A stretch of DNA of 64,000 nucleotides, from positions 4,154,001 to 4,218,000 of the forward strand of contig OX467090.1 in the NCBI GenBank assembly GCA_950106755.1, written 5' to 3'. Below are positions 35,001-45,969 of this stretch, piece after piece (position 1 is the stretch's first letter; every line of letters begins with the position of its first letter). The stretch comes from Climacium dendroides. Lineage: Eukaryota; Streptophyta; Bryopsida; Hypnales; Climaciaceae. The notes beneath the pieces are model-generated. The model saw only the letters and a list, made by a program, of their open reading frames with translations, was not told the origin of the DNA and ran no database searches. The position numbers and the translations under genes are program-made.

Positions 35001-38000
35001 ATATTGTATATTTTGCTTAATGCCTTTTTTATTTTAAATTCTTAGTTCTTTCTTAGGATTTTCTCATTATTTTCACCTACTTGCATTTTTTTAGAATTCA
35101 CATCATTGTTCTAATTTCTTCATTGCTATTTAATGAAAAAACTTACTTTATGATTTAATGCTAAAATCTTCCTATTCATCATACTTACTCCTCATTTCTC
35201 CTAACTTATCAGATTTGTTTTTAAATCTTAATTATGAGTCGCTACGATGGCTCACAACGGCCAAAAATAGAAATATTGTAAAGCGTTTCTTGCAATAACT
35301 CTAACCACCTTTATAGAAGCCTACAAGACTTCCAACTTTGTGGGAGAATTGCACTTGCATTCCAAATCATTTTAGTTAAAGAATTTTTTGAGGATTTTTT
35401 AAAGTAGGATCCCTATGACTTGTTGTAAATTCATTAGTTTCAACTAAAGGACTATCATCATCTCCACAACCATTCAAGAGCCATATATTTGGAGCAAACT
35501 AGTTCATAATATCAAGAAATTAACTCCTCTTTTCTGATTTCATTTAAGAAAAAGACTCTTGTTTTTAGTAAAATAGAAGATGGAAATTATCATTCTCAAA
35601 CACATGTTTGCACTTGGTGCAAAAAGACCATTGTTTTATTAGTGCTAGAGAGGCTTTTAGAAGCTCTTAAAAAAATTTGGTACTCCAGTTTCAAAACATT
35701 TGGGATAATTATAGGACCTTTTTCTTAGCATTAAAATAGCTTAAGACAATGGTTACAAGCATTCATAAAGGTGTGGATGCTTGCTTAAGGCAAGTGCACT
35801 CAGTACGAAGGAAATTCTTTGAAGAAGTGATGATGACAACGTTTGTTGCAATCGAAGACATGATGACAAGCATAATTAGCTTGGATTCATACTAATGTGG
35901 CATTTAGAATCAAAGGTGGTCTCGATCTTGGCACCATTATCAATGCATGGTTGCACATTCAAACTAGTTCACTTGGTTACACTATGAATGCTAATCGGCA
36001 AGAATGCTAGTATCCGTGCCACTTCATAATAGGGTAATGAGTGACAATTACCACAATGCCTAAAGTTGATAAGATGAGGCCCTTGGTTCATCCCAAGTCT
36101 TTCTAATGATAAGACTAGGTTCACTACTTTCACCACTACTAAAACTATTTCTAATACTACGTTTGAAAATCACTTTAGTTTGATTCTTTGTAGAAGATTT
36201 AAGTATACATTTGTAGGTAATGTAGCCAAAGTATTAATTTCTTTAAGAATCCCCTTAATTTGGCAAAGGATCTTCTTCTAATTTTATTCAATCTTAAATT
36301 CACCAACTTGTTCTCAAAGAAAAGTTATTGATCAACATTTTAATTGTAAGATTTATGGATGAAATTGCAGTGTATTTATCATTGCTATGAATAAATTGAT
36401 ATTGTGATTTTAGGGTTCTCATTAGGAAAGCATGTTCAATGTGAGTACTTTCCTACTGCTCACAGGGTTTTAAGTGTAAACTTGCTTCTATTTTGTGATT
36501 GTATATACTTCTAACTTCCAATGGCAAAGTCATTTATACTAAAATGTCCAAATTATGTTTGAATGTGTATTACATCCTAATTAACATATTTTTAAATGAA
36601 ATGTAATCTAAGAAATATAATTTTGGGATTCAATGGAAAATGTGGATAAATGAAAAAATGTTAGTCCAAATGAGCAAGCATGATGCTTCAAAATAAATCA
36701 CAGAAAGTTGTGAAATGTAATTGAAAGAAGCAAATACATAAGTTTTTTGTGATTCTACATCAAAAAGTACTTGTAAATTGATTTGGATTGAAGTAAAATA
36801 TCTTAGTAGGAGAACGGTGGTCTTAGGACACTAAAAATTAGTGTCAAAGTATAGTGCCCAAGGCCCACATTCACACCAAGATAGTGCCGATCTAAGCCTT
36901 GGATACATGCTTTGGCACTATCCTTTACTATCTAAGGACTACCCTTTCTATTAGTGCCTTTTTCTCTTCAAAGTTGAATAAATAATGATGTGATAATTTT
37001 AAAAAATAAATCAATTTTATACATTCTAAGACATCCAAAAATATGTGTTTTAATCATCTAATTTTTGGAGGAGTGTTAAAAAATTTAAACTCAAAAAAAC
37101 TATATAAATTTCAAAGGATTGGAATGGATGATTGGAATGATCGTCTCCTATTTTACAATGTAAAACCTTGATTGTGATTCAAACATGCCCAAGTAGAAAA
37201 GAATTATTTACTTTCTTTAGACTTTAAGAATATATTTAAGTTGTTTGTTGGAACTTTACACAACAATGAACACATGGATATCTACTTTCCAAGAATATAT
37301 AATTTTTTCATTTTTCAAGAACCTTCCACATTGCTTCTATTTGGTTGATTTATTATGGAATTGAACCTAAAAGTCAGAAGTCAAACTTTAATTTTATTTG
37401 TCCATTTCATTATGGATGGAAGGGTTAATATTATTTCCATGATAGAAATTTTTTAATTTTTAAGTGACAATTTTTTTTATAAATTTGGAAATTTGAAATG
37501 TTGAAATGTTGAAATTATTGGATTTGTAGATTTGTATAAACTTGAAATTTATATTTTGAATTTGCAAATCCTTGAGACCTTAAGTGATAATTTTTTCAAA
37601 TTTTTTGGTAGATATATAAATTATAAAATTTGAATAATTTGATCATTATTAATATTTAGTTTATTAAAGAGAAGGTACATTTAAGTTAACTGAATTGAAA
37701 TAGTCTTTTATATTGAATTTTCATATATTTTTATCAATATATCAATAGATTTTAGGGATTCATCATATCTTTCTTTTTAGAATTTGTTATTTTATTTACC
37801 AAAGTATTAGAAAGGAAATTTGGGTCATGAAAATCTGGGCCTCCTTTTGTACTTCATTCTTTAATCCCTAAAGTTCTATAATGTTTAGAGGTCCAAAATT
37901 TCTTCAAAATACTCATACCCAAAGAAAAGTCAGAATTTTTTTTTTCTTTTGTATCAAATTCAATAATAGAATCTTTTAGTTAATTTGTTCTAATAATTCC

Positions 38001-38151
38001 TCCTAAAACTTTACAATGAATATTTCCTCCAATTACAAGATCAATGTGCCTAAACTTAAAATATAGGTTTTACTAACCCTTCCAAAAAGCATTACAAAAT
38101 ATTTGAACTCTATAGAGGGCCACAAGTTTGCATAGTAGTAGTGCAATTATA

Positions 38152-38203
<52 letters not shown>

Positions 38204-39390
38204 TTTGAATATTGACAGAGCGCTACTAGTGCCATTTCAAATTGGCAATTACATAAATATTATTTTATTTTTCCATTTTTAAAATTTTAATTTCCCTTGT
38301 ATTTGTATTGTAGTTAAAAGTCAAACAACCTTCAACAAGGTTCAAATTTTTTCTAATGCAAAGATTTGTCTTTCAACATTAAAAAAATCCATGTATATCC
38401 TATAACTTGTGTATTTTAGTCAATATGTTGGAAAATGAGTTGAAGATATTTGTATCAAAATTTAACCAAAAAAACTTTCACATTCAACATTAGATTTTTT
38501 TAAAGTAGAAGGTGGTACTAAATAAAAGAAAAAACTAAACTACTAATAACTTTTTCTATAAACTAGGATTGTTATTCCCAATGGAGAAAATGTTCCGAAA
38601 AAATAGTAAACACTTCACATCCTTTCTTTTTATTTTACTAGAAGATTTTCAAGATAGAGTTCAAGAAACGACTTTATAAATTTTTTTCTATCTTTATTAC
38701 CCACAAAAAAACTCTTGTCATAACTTTCACCTCATTATTCATTATGAATGGTTAAATTTTTTTTGTGTAGGTATTTATACAATCAAATCAAATCAAATTA
38801 TTGTTTTTTTAATATATATATTTTTTGCTTGCTCAATTTGACATTGAAATCAAAACAACTCTTCTAACTTTTACAATATTTATTGGAATGAGCTTAAAAA
38901 AGCTTAACATAAAGATTAAAATGATTAGCACCCATCCTCAAAATTTCATGAAGGAACTATAAATTGTTAAATGAGTTTTATAACAAAACTCATGAGTTTT
39001 CAAAAAATCCAAAGTAGGCTTGTCAATGCTTTTGGTATTAAGTTTCTATAACTGTTCACCATGTTTTTTCTACTATTTTTGCTACAAATTTTAGAGACTT
39101 TGTAAATTCTTTATATTTGAAAATAGAAAGCACATTTTATAATGTTACAAGAATCTTTTCAGTGACATTCTTATGGTATATTACATGTAAGTGATTTTGA
39201 GAAAAATCTTCTCACTTACAATTTGCAATCAAATTCCTCAACATTTGACTTTGGAGCTATATTGTGTTCTCAATTTTTTTTAATTAGAAAGCGTACTTAT
39301 ATAATTTGAAGAAAAATTTAAAGGCCTTTTTAATTGTAAATTACATAATAGATTTGAAGGAAAATTGTTCCTATAAAAGTTTTGTGTAAA
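35001..39390. other. Long AT-rich interval without a recognised gene
   Basis: About 4.4 kb of low-complexity DNA. It holds an (AT)n microsatellite and a possible TTAA element left end (TTAATCCCTAAAG near 37861). No other structure was recognised. Confidence 0.45.
38153..38198. repeat. (TA)n microsatellite
   Basis: Uninterrupted TA dinucleotides of about 46 bp. Confidence 0.95.
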
Positions 39391-39398
39391 GGTTGAGT

Positions 39399-39551
39399 CA
39401 TGGTTGTCATACTAGACAAGTTACTATTCATTTTTCGTCCTGTAGGACGAGTTACTATTCATCAAATGTACTTGAGAGGTACATTTGATGAATAGTAACT
39501 CGTCCTATAGGACAAGAAATGAATAGTAACTTGTCCAGTATGACAACCATG
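39399..39551. mobile_element. Palindromic hAT MITE, copy 4
   Basis: 153 bp, near-perfect palindrome. Perfect 8-bp duplication GGTTGAGT at 39391-39398 and 39552-39559. Confidence 0.92.
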
Positions 39552-39559
39552 GGTTGAGT

Positions 39560-40454
39560 TCATGTAGCCAATTGACATGGTTTTGCTTTTGCCCAACTCA
39601 TCAAGCCATGTGATCATAACATATTTTACCTTAGACTACAAAGGTCCCTTTTAATCTCAAGATAATTCAAATATTAAAGACAAAAGGAAGTCATGTAGCT
39701 ACAATTATGTAATTCATATGAAGAATAATTTTTTTTCTTATCAATCAATATTCTTCGGAGAACCACAATGCTATAGGTCCCATGATCATCAATTTAAAAT
39801 GTCATGATCAAATAAGTATATAGACATTTCATGGTTTTACACCTTTTTCAATGTCATACTATTTTAAAATAGTGTATATTTCCTCTTCTTTTCTAGTTTT
39901 TTGGTATTATACACAAACATCTTTAATTTGACCCTCTTTTAAATGACATTGTGGAATATCCAATATAATTTCCATATTATCATTCTTTGGAACATATTTG
40001 TTTTACATTCAACCTATTTGACATATACTATGATTGTTAACTTTCTAAGTAGTCAAATTAACTTTGGAAAAATATAGCCCCCCATGGCCAAAGTAGTCAC
40101 CAAATTTTTTTGATTATTGGACCAATAGGTGTATTAACAGTGAAGTCATCCATCGGGACCTTTTAGGTCTCTAATGTCCTTATGAGATTGAGTAGATTAG
40201 AGTATATATATAAAATATTACCAAATGATAGAAACTAGATAGATATTTCTTTTTTGGAGTTTTATTTTGAGGGGAGGAGGGAGCAAATGCTTTGGAGTTT
40301 GGCCCACTATATAAAATGAAGTAAAATGTCAATTAATCTCCTCACCATTCTTTTTCCTTTTTATTTACCCCTTAAAGGATGCAATCCCCATGACCAAGGT
40401 AGTTACCCAAATGCTCTAATTGTATAACCGATAGGTGCATTCTTTGTTCTATAG
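39560..40454. other. AT-rich interval without a recognised gene
   Basis: No coding signal was seen. A block near 40142 (AAGTCATCCATC) recurs at 40680, suggesting another small repeat. Confidence 0.4.
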
Positions 40455-40674
40455 TTAACCCTGTGATTGTTTTTATAGCCTATGAATGAGAGAGAATCCT
40501 TCTCCTTAGCGGGATAGAAGTGCAACTATTCATCCTCGGAATTTTATATGGAAAGGGGAGGTATTGTACAATAGTTTGACTTCCAATGAATGTTTTTGGA
40601 TCCAAAAACCAATGATTCACATGGTAGCAAAAGGGATGATTTCCAAAGACACGAGCCTACCTTGTAAGGGTTAA
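40455..40674. mobile_element. Short TTAA-flanked MITE, copy 2
   Basis: It begins TTAACCCTGTGATTG and ends TTGTAAGGG-TTAA, 220 bp. The interior matches 7753-7979 (AACTATTCATCC, then CCAATGATTCACATGGTAGC and GATGATTTCCA). Confidence 0.6.
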
Positions 40675-40837
40675 AAGGGAAGTCATCCATCAAACACTTT
40701 TGGTCCTCGACGTCCTTCAAGGGTTAAAAAAAAGGAGTCGATTGAAAGAAAAAGATGGTGATGAAGCACTGCGGCCGAAGAGCGAAGGCACTCATGCTAG
40801 CAACGGAGCTCCTCTATTTCTTACACTGAGAACCTGG

Positions 40838-40843
40838 CACGTG
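40838..40843. promoter_or_regulatory. G-box (CACGTG) upstream of peptide gene A
   Basis: CACGTG in the context GGCACGTGCC lies about 370 bp upstream of the TATA-like site of gene A. G-boxes and ABRE cores bind bZIP and bHLH factors in plants. A role here is inference. Confidence 0.35.
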
Positions 40844-41209
40844 CCCCCAGGTCCAGCGCTTTCTTTTTCTTTTCCTTTTCCTTTTTCTTTCAGTTTTATC
40901 TGTTTCAGTTGTTCGCACCCTGCCGTGGTCCTCCTTTTGGGCGTTCATCCGTGTTGCCGCCTCTGCAAAAGCTTTGACGAAGGCACCCCTCGTTCTCATC
41001 CAAGGTCGCTCCTTTCTCATCCAAGGCACCTCCAAGGTGCCTCTCTCATCCATCCTCTCGTTCCCCCATCAGCAACATAACGGAACGCTGCAACCAACGC
41101 GTTCCTGGTCATACCGACTTCGGTCAGCAGCTTTGACCAGGAGTGTCAACACTCCAGCCGACGGCACGAGACTGACTGCGCAGTGGAACGCAAGCTCTCC
41201 ACCCCATAA

Positions 41210-41216
41210 TATAAGG
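41210..41216 (+). promoter_or_regulatory. TATA-like box of peptide gene A
   Basis: TATAAGG, followed by CACTGGCCTCCATTCCTCATTC. A similar TATAAGGAG...CTCATTC arrangement precedes copy B. The start codon is about 290 bp further on, leaving a long 5' leader that is partly conserved between A and B (GAGTTATCAGCCAAGATCA, and AGCAAAGTT then GAGGTCTCTCC). Confidence 0.5.
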
Positions 41217-41507
41217 ACCCGCACTGGCCTCCATTCCTCATTCACAACTCATTCCAGCTCTTCAATACATTCATCAGTCGACCCCTCGACCTCGCATTCG
41301 AGTTATCAGCCAAGATCACTCTCCAGTGAACTCGAGTCCCGGTTTGAGTATTCTCGTAGAATTAAGGGCAGTGCAAGTTTTGGTCCGTTCAGAGAACATC
41401 CCGGTCTCTAGCTAACTAAGTATATAAATTCGATCGTAGAAAGATTTGACAGCAAAGTTTAGCAATTGAGGTCTCTCCTGTACGTGCTAGCAAGCAAAGG
41501 TCTTGCC

Positions 41508-41693
41508 ATGGGTGCGGAAGGTGATGGTGGAGGTTCGAAATGGAACCCGTCTTGCTACGCTGGGGACTACGAAGACTGCGAAGGGGATGGCGGATCCTCG
41601 AGATGGAGGCCGCCCTCGCACAGCCGCTGCTGCGACGACGACTGTGAAGGGGACGGAGGATCCTCCAAGTGGAGACCCGGAAAGGGGTTCTGA
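41508..41693 (+). CDS. Small GDGGSSRWRP-repeat protein, copy A
   Basis: 61 aa, ATG at 41508 in a strong plant context (GCCATGGG). It has three repeats: EGDGGGSKWNP (residues 4-14), EGDGGSSRWRP (25-35) and EGDGGSSKWRP (47-57), ending GKGF. The linkers hold cysteines: SCYAGDYEDC, then SRCCDDDC. No signal peptide or membrane segment, so it is probably cytosolic or nuclear; Met-Gly leaves a Gly2. Two other frames are also open across this stretch. This frame is chosen because all seven substitutions in the aligned parts of copy B fall at third codon positions and are silent here (codons 3, 5, 8, 14, 31, 35, 60). It is acidic overall with basic W-R-P pockets. The family is unknown to me. It is paired tail to tail with copy B. 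Confidence 0.75.
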   Translation: MGAEGDGGGSKWNPSCYAGDYEDCEGDGGSSRWRPPSHSRCCDDDCEGDGGSSKWRPGKGF

Positions 41694-42110
41694 AAGAAAT
41701 CCGAATTGGGTACTTACTTGGAGATCAAGTGCCAATTGAGATTCAACAGTTTTGTACATACAGCGATCAATACAAACACCGAGCAATGGTAGTCACCCAG
41801 AGTGACCAGTTGCGCGAGCTAGATATGCGGAGGCGATGGTTCAGAATCTCAAGAGAATGTATTTTTTTCTCAGAGGCTTCATCCTTTCAGCAGATCTGCA
41901 AAAGAAATTTGGTGTCAAATTAGTTGAACCTAGCTACCATTCCGACCTTCAGAATCCTAGATTATTCATACAACCATTCTTTTGAGACCCCGTTTTGTAG
42001 AGCAGGGGCCAGGGGTAGAGTAGATACCATTCTTTGGTCTGAGCCAATTCCTTGTTGGCGATGTAAAAAAGACCACAAAGACAAATTTTTCTTATGCATC
42101 ATCTTCTGAC
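41694..42110 (+). other. Conserved downstream tail of peptide gene A
   Basis: It matches the tail of copy B (43381-43766) very closely and copy C (19018-19447) more loosely. Shared landmarks run in order: GAAATCCGAATTGGGTACTT, CCAATTGAGATTCA, GTCACCCAGAGTGACC (41792-41807, identical in all three), GCGGAGGCGATGG, GACCCCGTTTTGTAG, GAGCCAATTCC, GCGATGTAAAAAAGACCAC. It is probably the 3' untranslated region. Its length and conservation exceed what chance would keep in diverged copies. Confidence 0.6.
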
Positions 42111-43380
42111 CAAAAGTGTCTATTCATACATGTAATCATGTATCAAACGACGAGATTTTCATGTCATGTTTACGTGTCCGGGAGTGACCATATATTGCTA
42201 TGCTGCACTTGCACTGTATGAAGCTAGTCTGTGACCATGCATTATTATGTAGCACTTGCACTGAACGAAGCCACTGTGCGACACTAGCTGTTGATAGATA
42301 GGCACGGTTGAAGTGTCGGTATCAGTAAATTATTTCAGCTAGCTTGGTACGCACGGTGCACTTGCATTGTCTTGTCGATTCACAGCTTAGTTTGGTTCAA
42401 CTGGATTGGGAGGGACGGACTGGCACGACTTACAGGCAAGTGTATCGCCAGCCGAATCGTGACATGATGGAATTCTTAGATTCGATATGCAGCTGGTGAT
42501 AATATATTGTGCACAACATCTAGAGATATTCTGGTCAGGATCGGAAGAGTTAAACACATTCACTTTCAAGACACGCAATAACGTGATGATATGATGACAT
42601 GCACAGTTTCGGATCGGAAGGCAGCCAGGGTCTCACAGGGCAGGAAAACGGACTGCAAGTCTGCAAGACCATATCTGTAAAGTTGGTACCAGAGTAAAAT
42701 CTAGACTTTATCAGTTTGCAATGAAAATGAATTTTAATTCTTAAATTTATCTGGAGTTCTTTGCCGGGCAATCAAGCATGTAAGAAAAAACCTCTAGTAG
42801 CACACTGAACCTAATTTTAATATATCTTGGAAAGTTGTTCCTCCTTGCTGTAAATCTCAAAATTCTCCATAAAAATGATATTTTTCGAGTTTGATCCCAA
42901 CTTATGAAATGAAGTTCATCTACTCTAGTTTCTACTCCAATTTATTTGAATTTTGAAAAAAAATCCTAAAATTGAATACTTTATTGCAATTCAAAATTGG
43001 GTGTATTTTCAATATAAAAATAAAAATAAAAGTATTCGTTCAGATGTTGATAGTTGCTAAATGGGAGTGCTGGAGTTTGACCTCCAACTCTGTTTCTCAT
43101 AGGCCAGGCCAAAGGGATAAACAGAGAAAGTACATCTCCACAAAAGTAAGACTCTTGAAACATCAATTTAGTTGCACATCTGAAGTTCTGCTAATAAGTA
43201 GAACTGCAGAAGAGTTCAATTATGCAGGGGCTTGAGTTGGCCGCTTCCCGACGCCATACTCTGCATTGTGTGCTAATGCACTTTGATGACCCCGGACGAG
43301 CATTGCTAATAGTCTCAATACGAACGAATACAAAATAGACAATCGTGTTGGATCAGAAGATGACTCATGAAAAATAATTC
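42111..43380. other. Spacer between the tail-to-tail peptide genes
   Basis: 1.27 kb with no assigned gene. The first half is GC-richer (to about 42780), the second AT-rich. Short open frames on both strands have no known motif. Any readthrough transcript of A or B would pass through it into the antisense of the partner. Confidence 0.4.
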
Positions 43381-43766
43381 TTAACTTTTGTGGTCTTTTT
43401 TACATCGCCAGTTGACAAGGAATTGGCTCAGACCAAAGAATGGCAACTCATCTACCCCGCGCCCCCGCTACAAAACGGGGTCCAGAGAATGGTTGTATGA
43501 ATGATCTAGGATTCCGAAGGTCGGAACGGTGGAGTCAACTAGTTTGACACCGAAAAAATTTGAAGATTTGCTGAAAGGATGAAACCTCTGAGAAAAATAT
43601 TAATCTCCCGAGATTCTAAACCATCGCCTCCGCATATCTAGCTCGCGCAACTGGTCACTCTGGGTGACTACCATTGCTCGGTGTTTGTATTGATCTCTGT
43701 ATGTACAAAACTATTGAATCTCAATTGGCACTTGATCTCCAAGTAAGTACCCAATTCGGATTTCTT
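43381..43766 (-). other. Conserved downstream tail of peptide gene B
   Basis: On the minus strand it follows the stop of copy B and is a near copy of 41694-42110 in inverted orientation, including GGTCACTCTGGGTGAC at 43653-43668. Differences from A are scattered and include small indels, unlike the coding part where only silent changes occur. Confidence 0.6.
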
Positions 43767-44000
43767 TCAGAAGCCCTTTCCGGGTCTCCACTTGGAGGAT
43801 CCTCCGTCCCCTTCACAGTCGTCGTGGTAGCCGCAGCAGTGCGAGGGCGGTCTCCATCGGGAAGCGCCCCCATCGCCTTCCACGTGGTGCGAGGGTGGCC
43901 TCCATCTTGAGGATCCGCCATCCCCTTCGCAGTCTTCGTAGTCCCCAGCGTAGCAAGAAGGGTTCCATTTCGAACCACCACCATCGCCTTCAGCACCCAT
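43767..44000 (-). CDS. Small GDGGSSRWRP-repeat protein, copy B (four repeats)
   Basis: 77 aa, ATG at 44000 aligned with copies A and C. It has four repeats: EGDGGGSKWNP (residues 4-14), EGDGGSSRWRP (25-35), EGDGGASRWRP (40-50) and EGDGGSSKWRP (63-73), ending GKGF. The third is an extra 16-aa unit (about SHHVEGDGGASRWRPP) absent from A and C, so the repeat number has changed by an internal gain or loss. The cysteine linker SCYAGDYEDC is as in A; the last linker is SHCCGYHDDC. All substitutions relative to A in the shared codons are silent. Function unknown; probably soluble and intracellular. Confidence 0.75.
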   Translation of the reverse strand: MGAEGDGGGSKWNPSCYAGDYEDCEGDGGSSRWRPPSHHVEGDGGASRWRPPSHCCGYHDDCEGDGGSSKWRPGKGF

Positions 44001-44322
44001 TGCAATATCTTTCTAGCTAGCACAAGATCGGAGAGACCTCAGTGAACTTTGCTAACTGTTCGAATCACCGTAGAAACGAAGCAGGATCGATCGAACGACA
44101 ATTGAACCGATCAGAGTGATCTCTTGACAGAGCCCAACTTGAACTTGCCACTTCCAGGAGGACTAGCTCTAAGTATTTCCCTTCAGAATCAACGAACTGG
44201 AGATCGATCTTTAGCTGATAACGAGAATGCAACTTCAACACTTCGAAAGCTAGAATTCGATCACTGATGGAAATGAATGAATGAGTGAGAGCGGACATGA
44301 GGAGTGGTGCAAGTGCAATTCT

Positions 44323-44330
44323 CCTTATAT
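44323..44330 (-). promoter_or_regulatory. TATA box of peptide gene B
   Basis: On the minus strand the sequence reads ATATAAGGAG about 325 bp before the start codon, followed by CCACTCCTCATG and CTCACTCATTCATTC, much as in copy A. The leader then shares GTTATCAGCTAAAGATC and GAGGTCTCTCC with copy A. Confidence 0.5.
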
Positions 44331-44334
44331 GGCG

Positions 44335-45098
44335 ATCAGCTTCCCCGGCTCTCAGTTCCAGTGCCTTTGCCTTCGGCTCATGCTTGTAGCTAGCAGCTGC
44401 ATCAAATTTGACTGCAGTCTTGGTCAAGTTCCCCGTCGGTAAGCGCGTCTGCTGAAACGAAGCGCAGAGTGTCAATCGGTTACGCCGAGACGACACGAGA
44501 CAGTGAGATCATGACGCCCACCTTCGGCAAAATTAGATAACAAAAGCGAAAGGTAGGCCCAACTGAAAATTAAAAGACCGAGGCAACGGATTCAATTTCA
44601 ACGCCACAAGCTGCTCTGGCACCTATTCCAAGGTAGCTAATTTCGTAGCGCTGGAAGTGGACCAGCCTGGGAGTCCAGGTGCCGGCAGGCTGTTCGAGCA
44701 CAAATTAAAAGACCGGGCGAGGGGCTTAAGAAGGACTAAAGGGCAGCCCTCCTTCTGTCTCTCGTGCCTTCGCTCGTGTGCTGAGCTCCATGAAATTTTC
44801 ATTTTTCTAAGAAAATACCAAAATAGAATTTAAGAAAACAGGCCTTGGCATTGGGGAGAAAAGTACGGTATATTGGAACAGAAGCGGGTCAGGCGGGGCC
44901 GTGAGGATTTTTTCTACGTCAGCAAGCTCGTGCCTAGCTAGCTCGTGGTAGGATTAGTAGGACCCGGCCACCAGGGGGTGCGGATGAGTGATGGCGGGTG
45001 ACTGCGGAAGTTGGACTCCGTGGGGCTTCAGTGGGGCTTCCGTGGGACTCCGTGGGGCTTCAGTTCGGAGCGATGGGGCCGACTTTGGATGAAATTCG
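44335..45098. other. GC-richer upstream region of peptide gene B
   Basis: No gene is assigned. It contains the shared GGCTGT...GAGCACAAATTAAA block (about 44687-44708) and a short tandem array of TGGGGCTTCAG/TGGGACTCCG units near 45020-45065. A minus-strand open frame (44954-45334) runs over the array and is probably a by-product of it. Confidence 0.35.
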
Positions 45099-45101
45099 TT
45101 G

Positions 45102-45311
45102 ATGCGACTCTGTCCAGGGATGGATGATGTCAACAGAGGGGAACTCGTTCCACTGAAGGTAAGTTTTTTGGTCCAAATTGGTTCCCAGGAAGTACCCCTC
45201 GCTGACATGACGATCTCATGTACTCTCTGTGTACAGGCAGAGTCTGTAATGGAGTTTGTAGTGTGGGTCCAATTTGAAAGACATTCTCTGAAAATTAGTA
45301 TTGGTAGTTGA
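45102..45311 (+). CDS. Possible small gene, 69 aa (or 43 aa if spliced)
   Basis: From ATG at 45102 the frame reads MRLCPGMDDVNRGELVPLK and ends FERHSLKISIGS-stop. A canonical intron can be drawn from GTAAGTTTT at 45159 to GTGTACAG ending near 45236. It is 78 nt, so the frame is kept whether or not it is removed. The spliced form joins VPLK to AESVMEFVVWVQ. Nothing in it is recognised. Weak support: good splice sites and a GC-richer context only. Confidence 0.25.
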   Translation: MRLCPGMDDVNRGELVPLKVSFLVQIGSQEVPLADMTISCTLCVQAESVMEFVVWVQFERHSLKISIGS

Positions 45312-45647
45312 CATTCATTACATCTTTTTGACATGCATTATCCTCTTAGTCCTTTTGGAGTGCATAGTCTCCAACACCATGTACTAAGAGACGTACTTGT
45401 AATATGTTGCAAGCTTACTCTCTTGGGAATTCTTCTAAAGTAATCACACCTAATTTCAATCACTTTCTAAAGCTAATCAATCTAGTTTCTTGCCTAAAAT
45501 GTACTCCAAGTTTCCAACTATTCATAAGATTCTATGGTCAATTTTAGAAACACCGGCTTTGAAAGTTCATAGTTTATTTATTCAACGTCCAAAAATTGCA
45601 TTCTAAGAGAATCTAGAATCACCTTTTGACTACCAACAACACCCTAT

Positions 45648-45965
45648 ATGGGGAATTTCGTTAAAATGGCGGCAATCCGTGTGCCATTTTCAGACCACCC
45701 GCTCTGAATTGTAAAAATGACATCTAGGACAGGTGTAGTCTTCAGTAATCTTTGAATTTTATAAATTTAATCTATGACAAATATAGATTTCAGACCACAT
45801 GATTTGAGTTATAAAAGTGACATCTATCACAGATGTAGATTTCTCACATCTAAGAAAGTTATAGATTTCAAACATCTAGGACGTTTGTATACTTCAAACC
45901 ACCCGCTCTAAACTCTAAAAACTGCCTGTGTAACAGAATTTCACTATTTTAACGAAATTGCCCAT
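45648..45965. mobile_element. Element with ATGGGGAATTTC-type ends, copy 4
   Basis: The ends ATGGGGAATTTCGTTAAAAT and ATTTTAACGAAATTGCCCAT are inverted repeats. Perfect 4-bp duplications CTAT flank it (45644-45647, 45966-45969). The interior is close to 11799-12116. Confidence 0.75.
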
Positions 45966-45969
45966 CTAT

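Noticed and set aside
41503..41739. A 78-codon frame overlapping peptide gene A (with 100- and 106-codon counterparts in B and C)
   Set aside because: Differences between A and B are silent in the GDGG frame but change amino acids in this frame, so it is a by-product.
44954..45334. 126-codon minus-strand frame
   Set aside because: It runs across a short tandem array and has repeat-driven composition with no motif.
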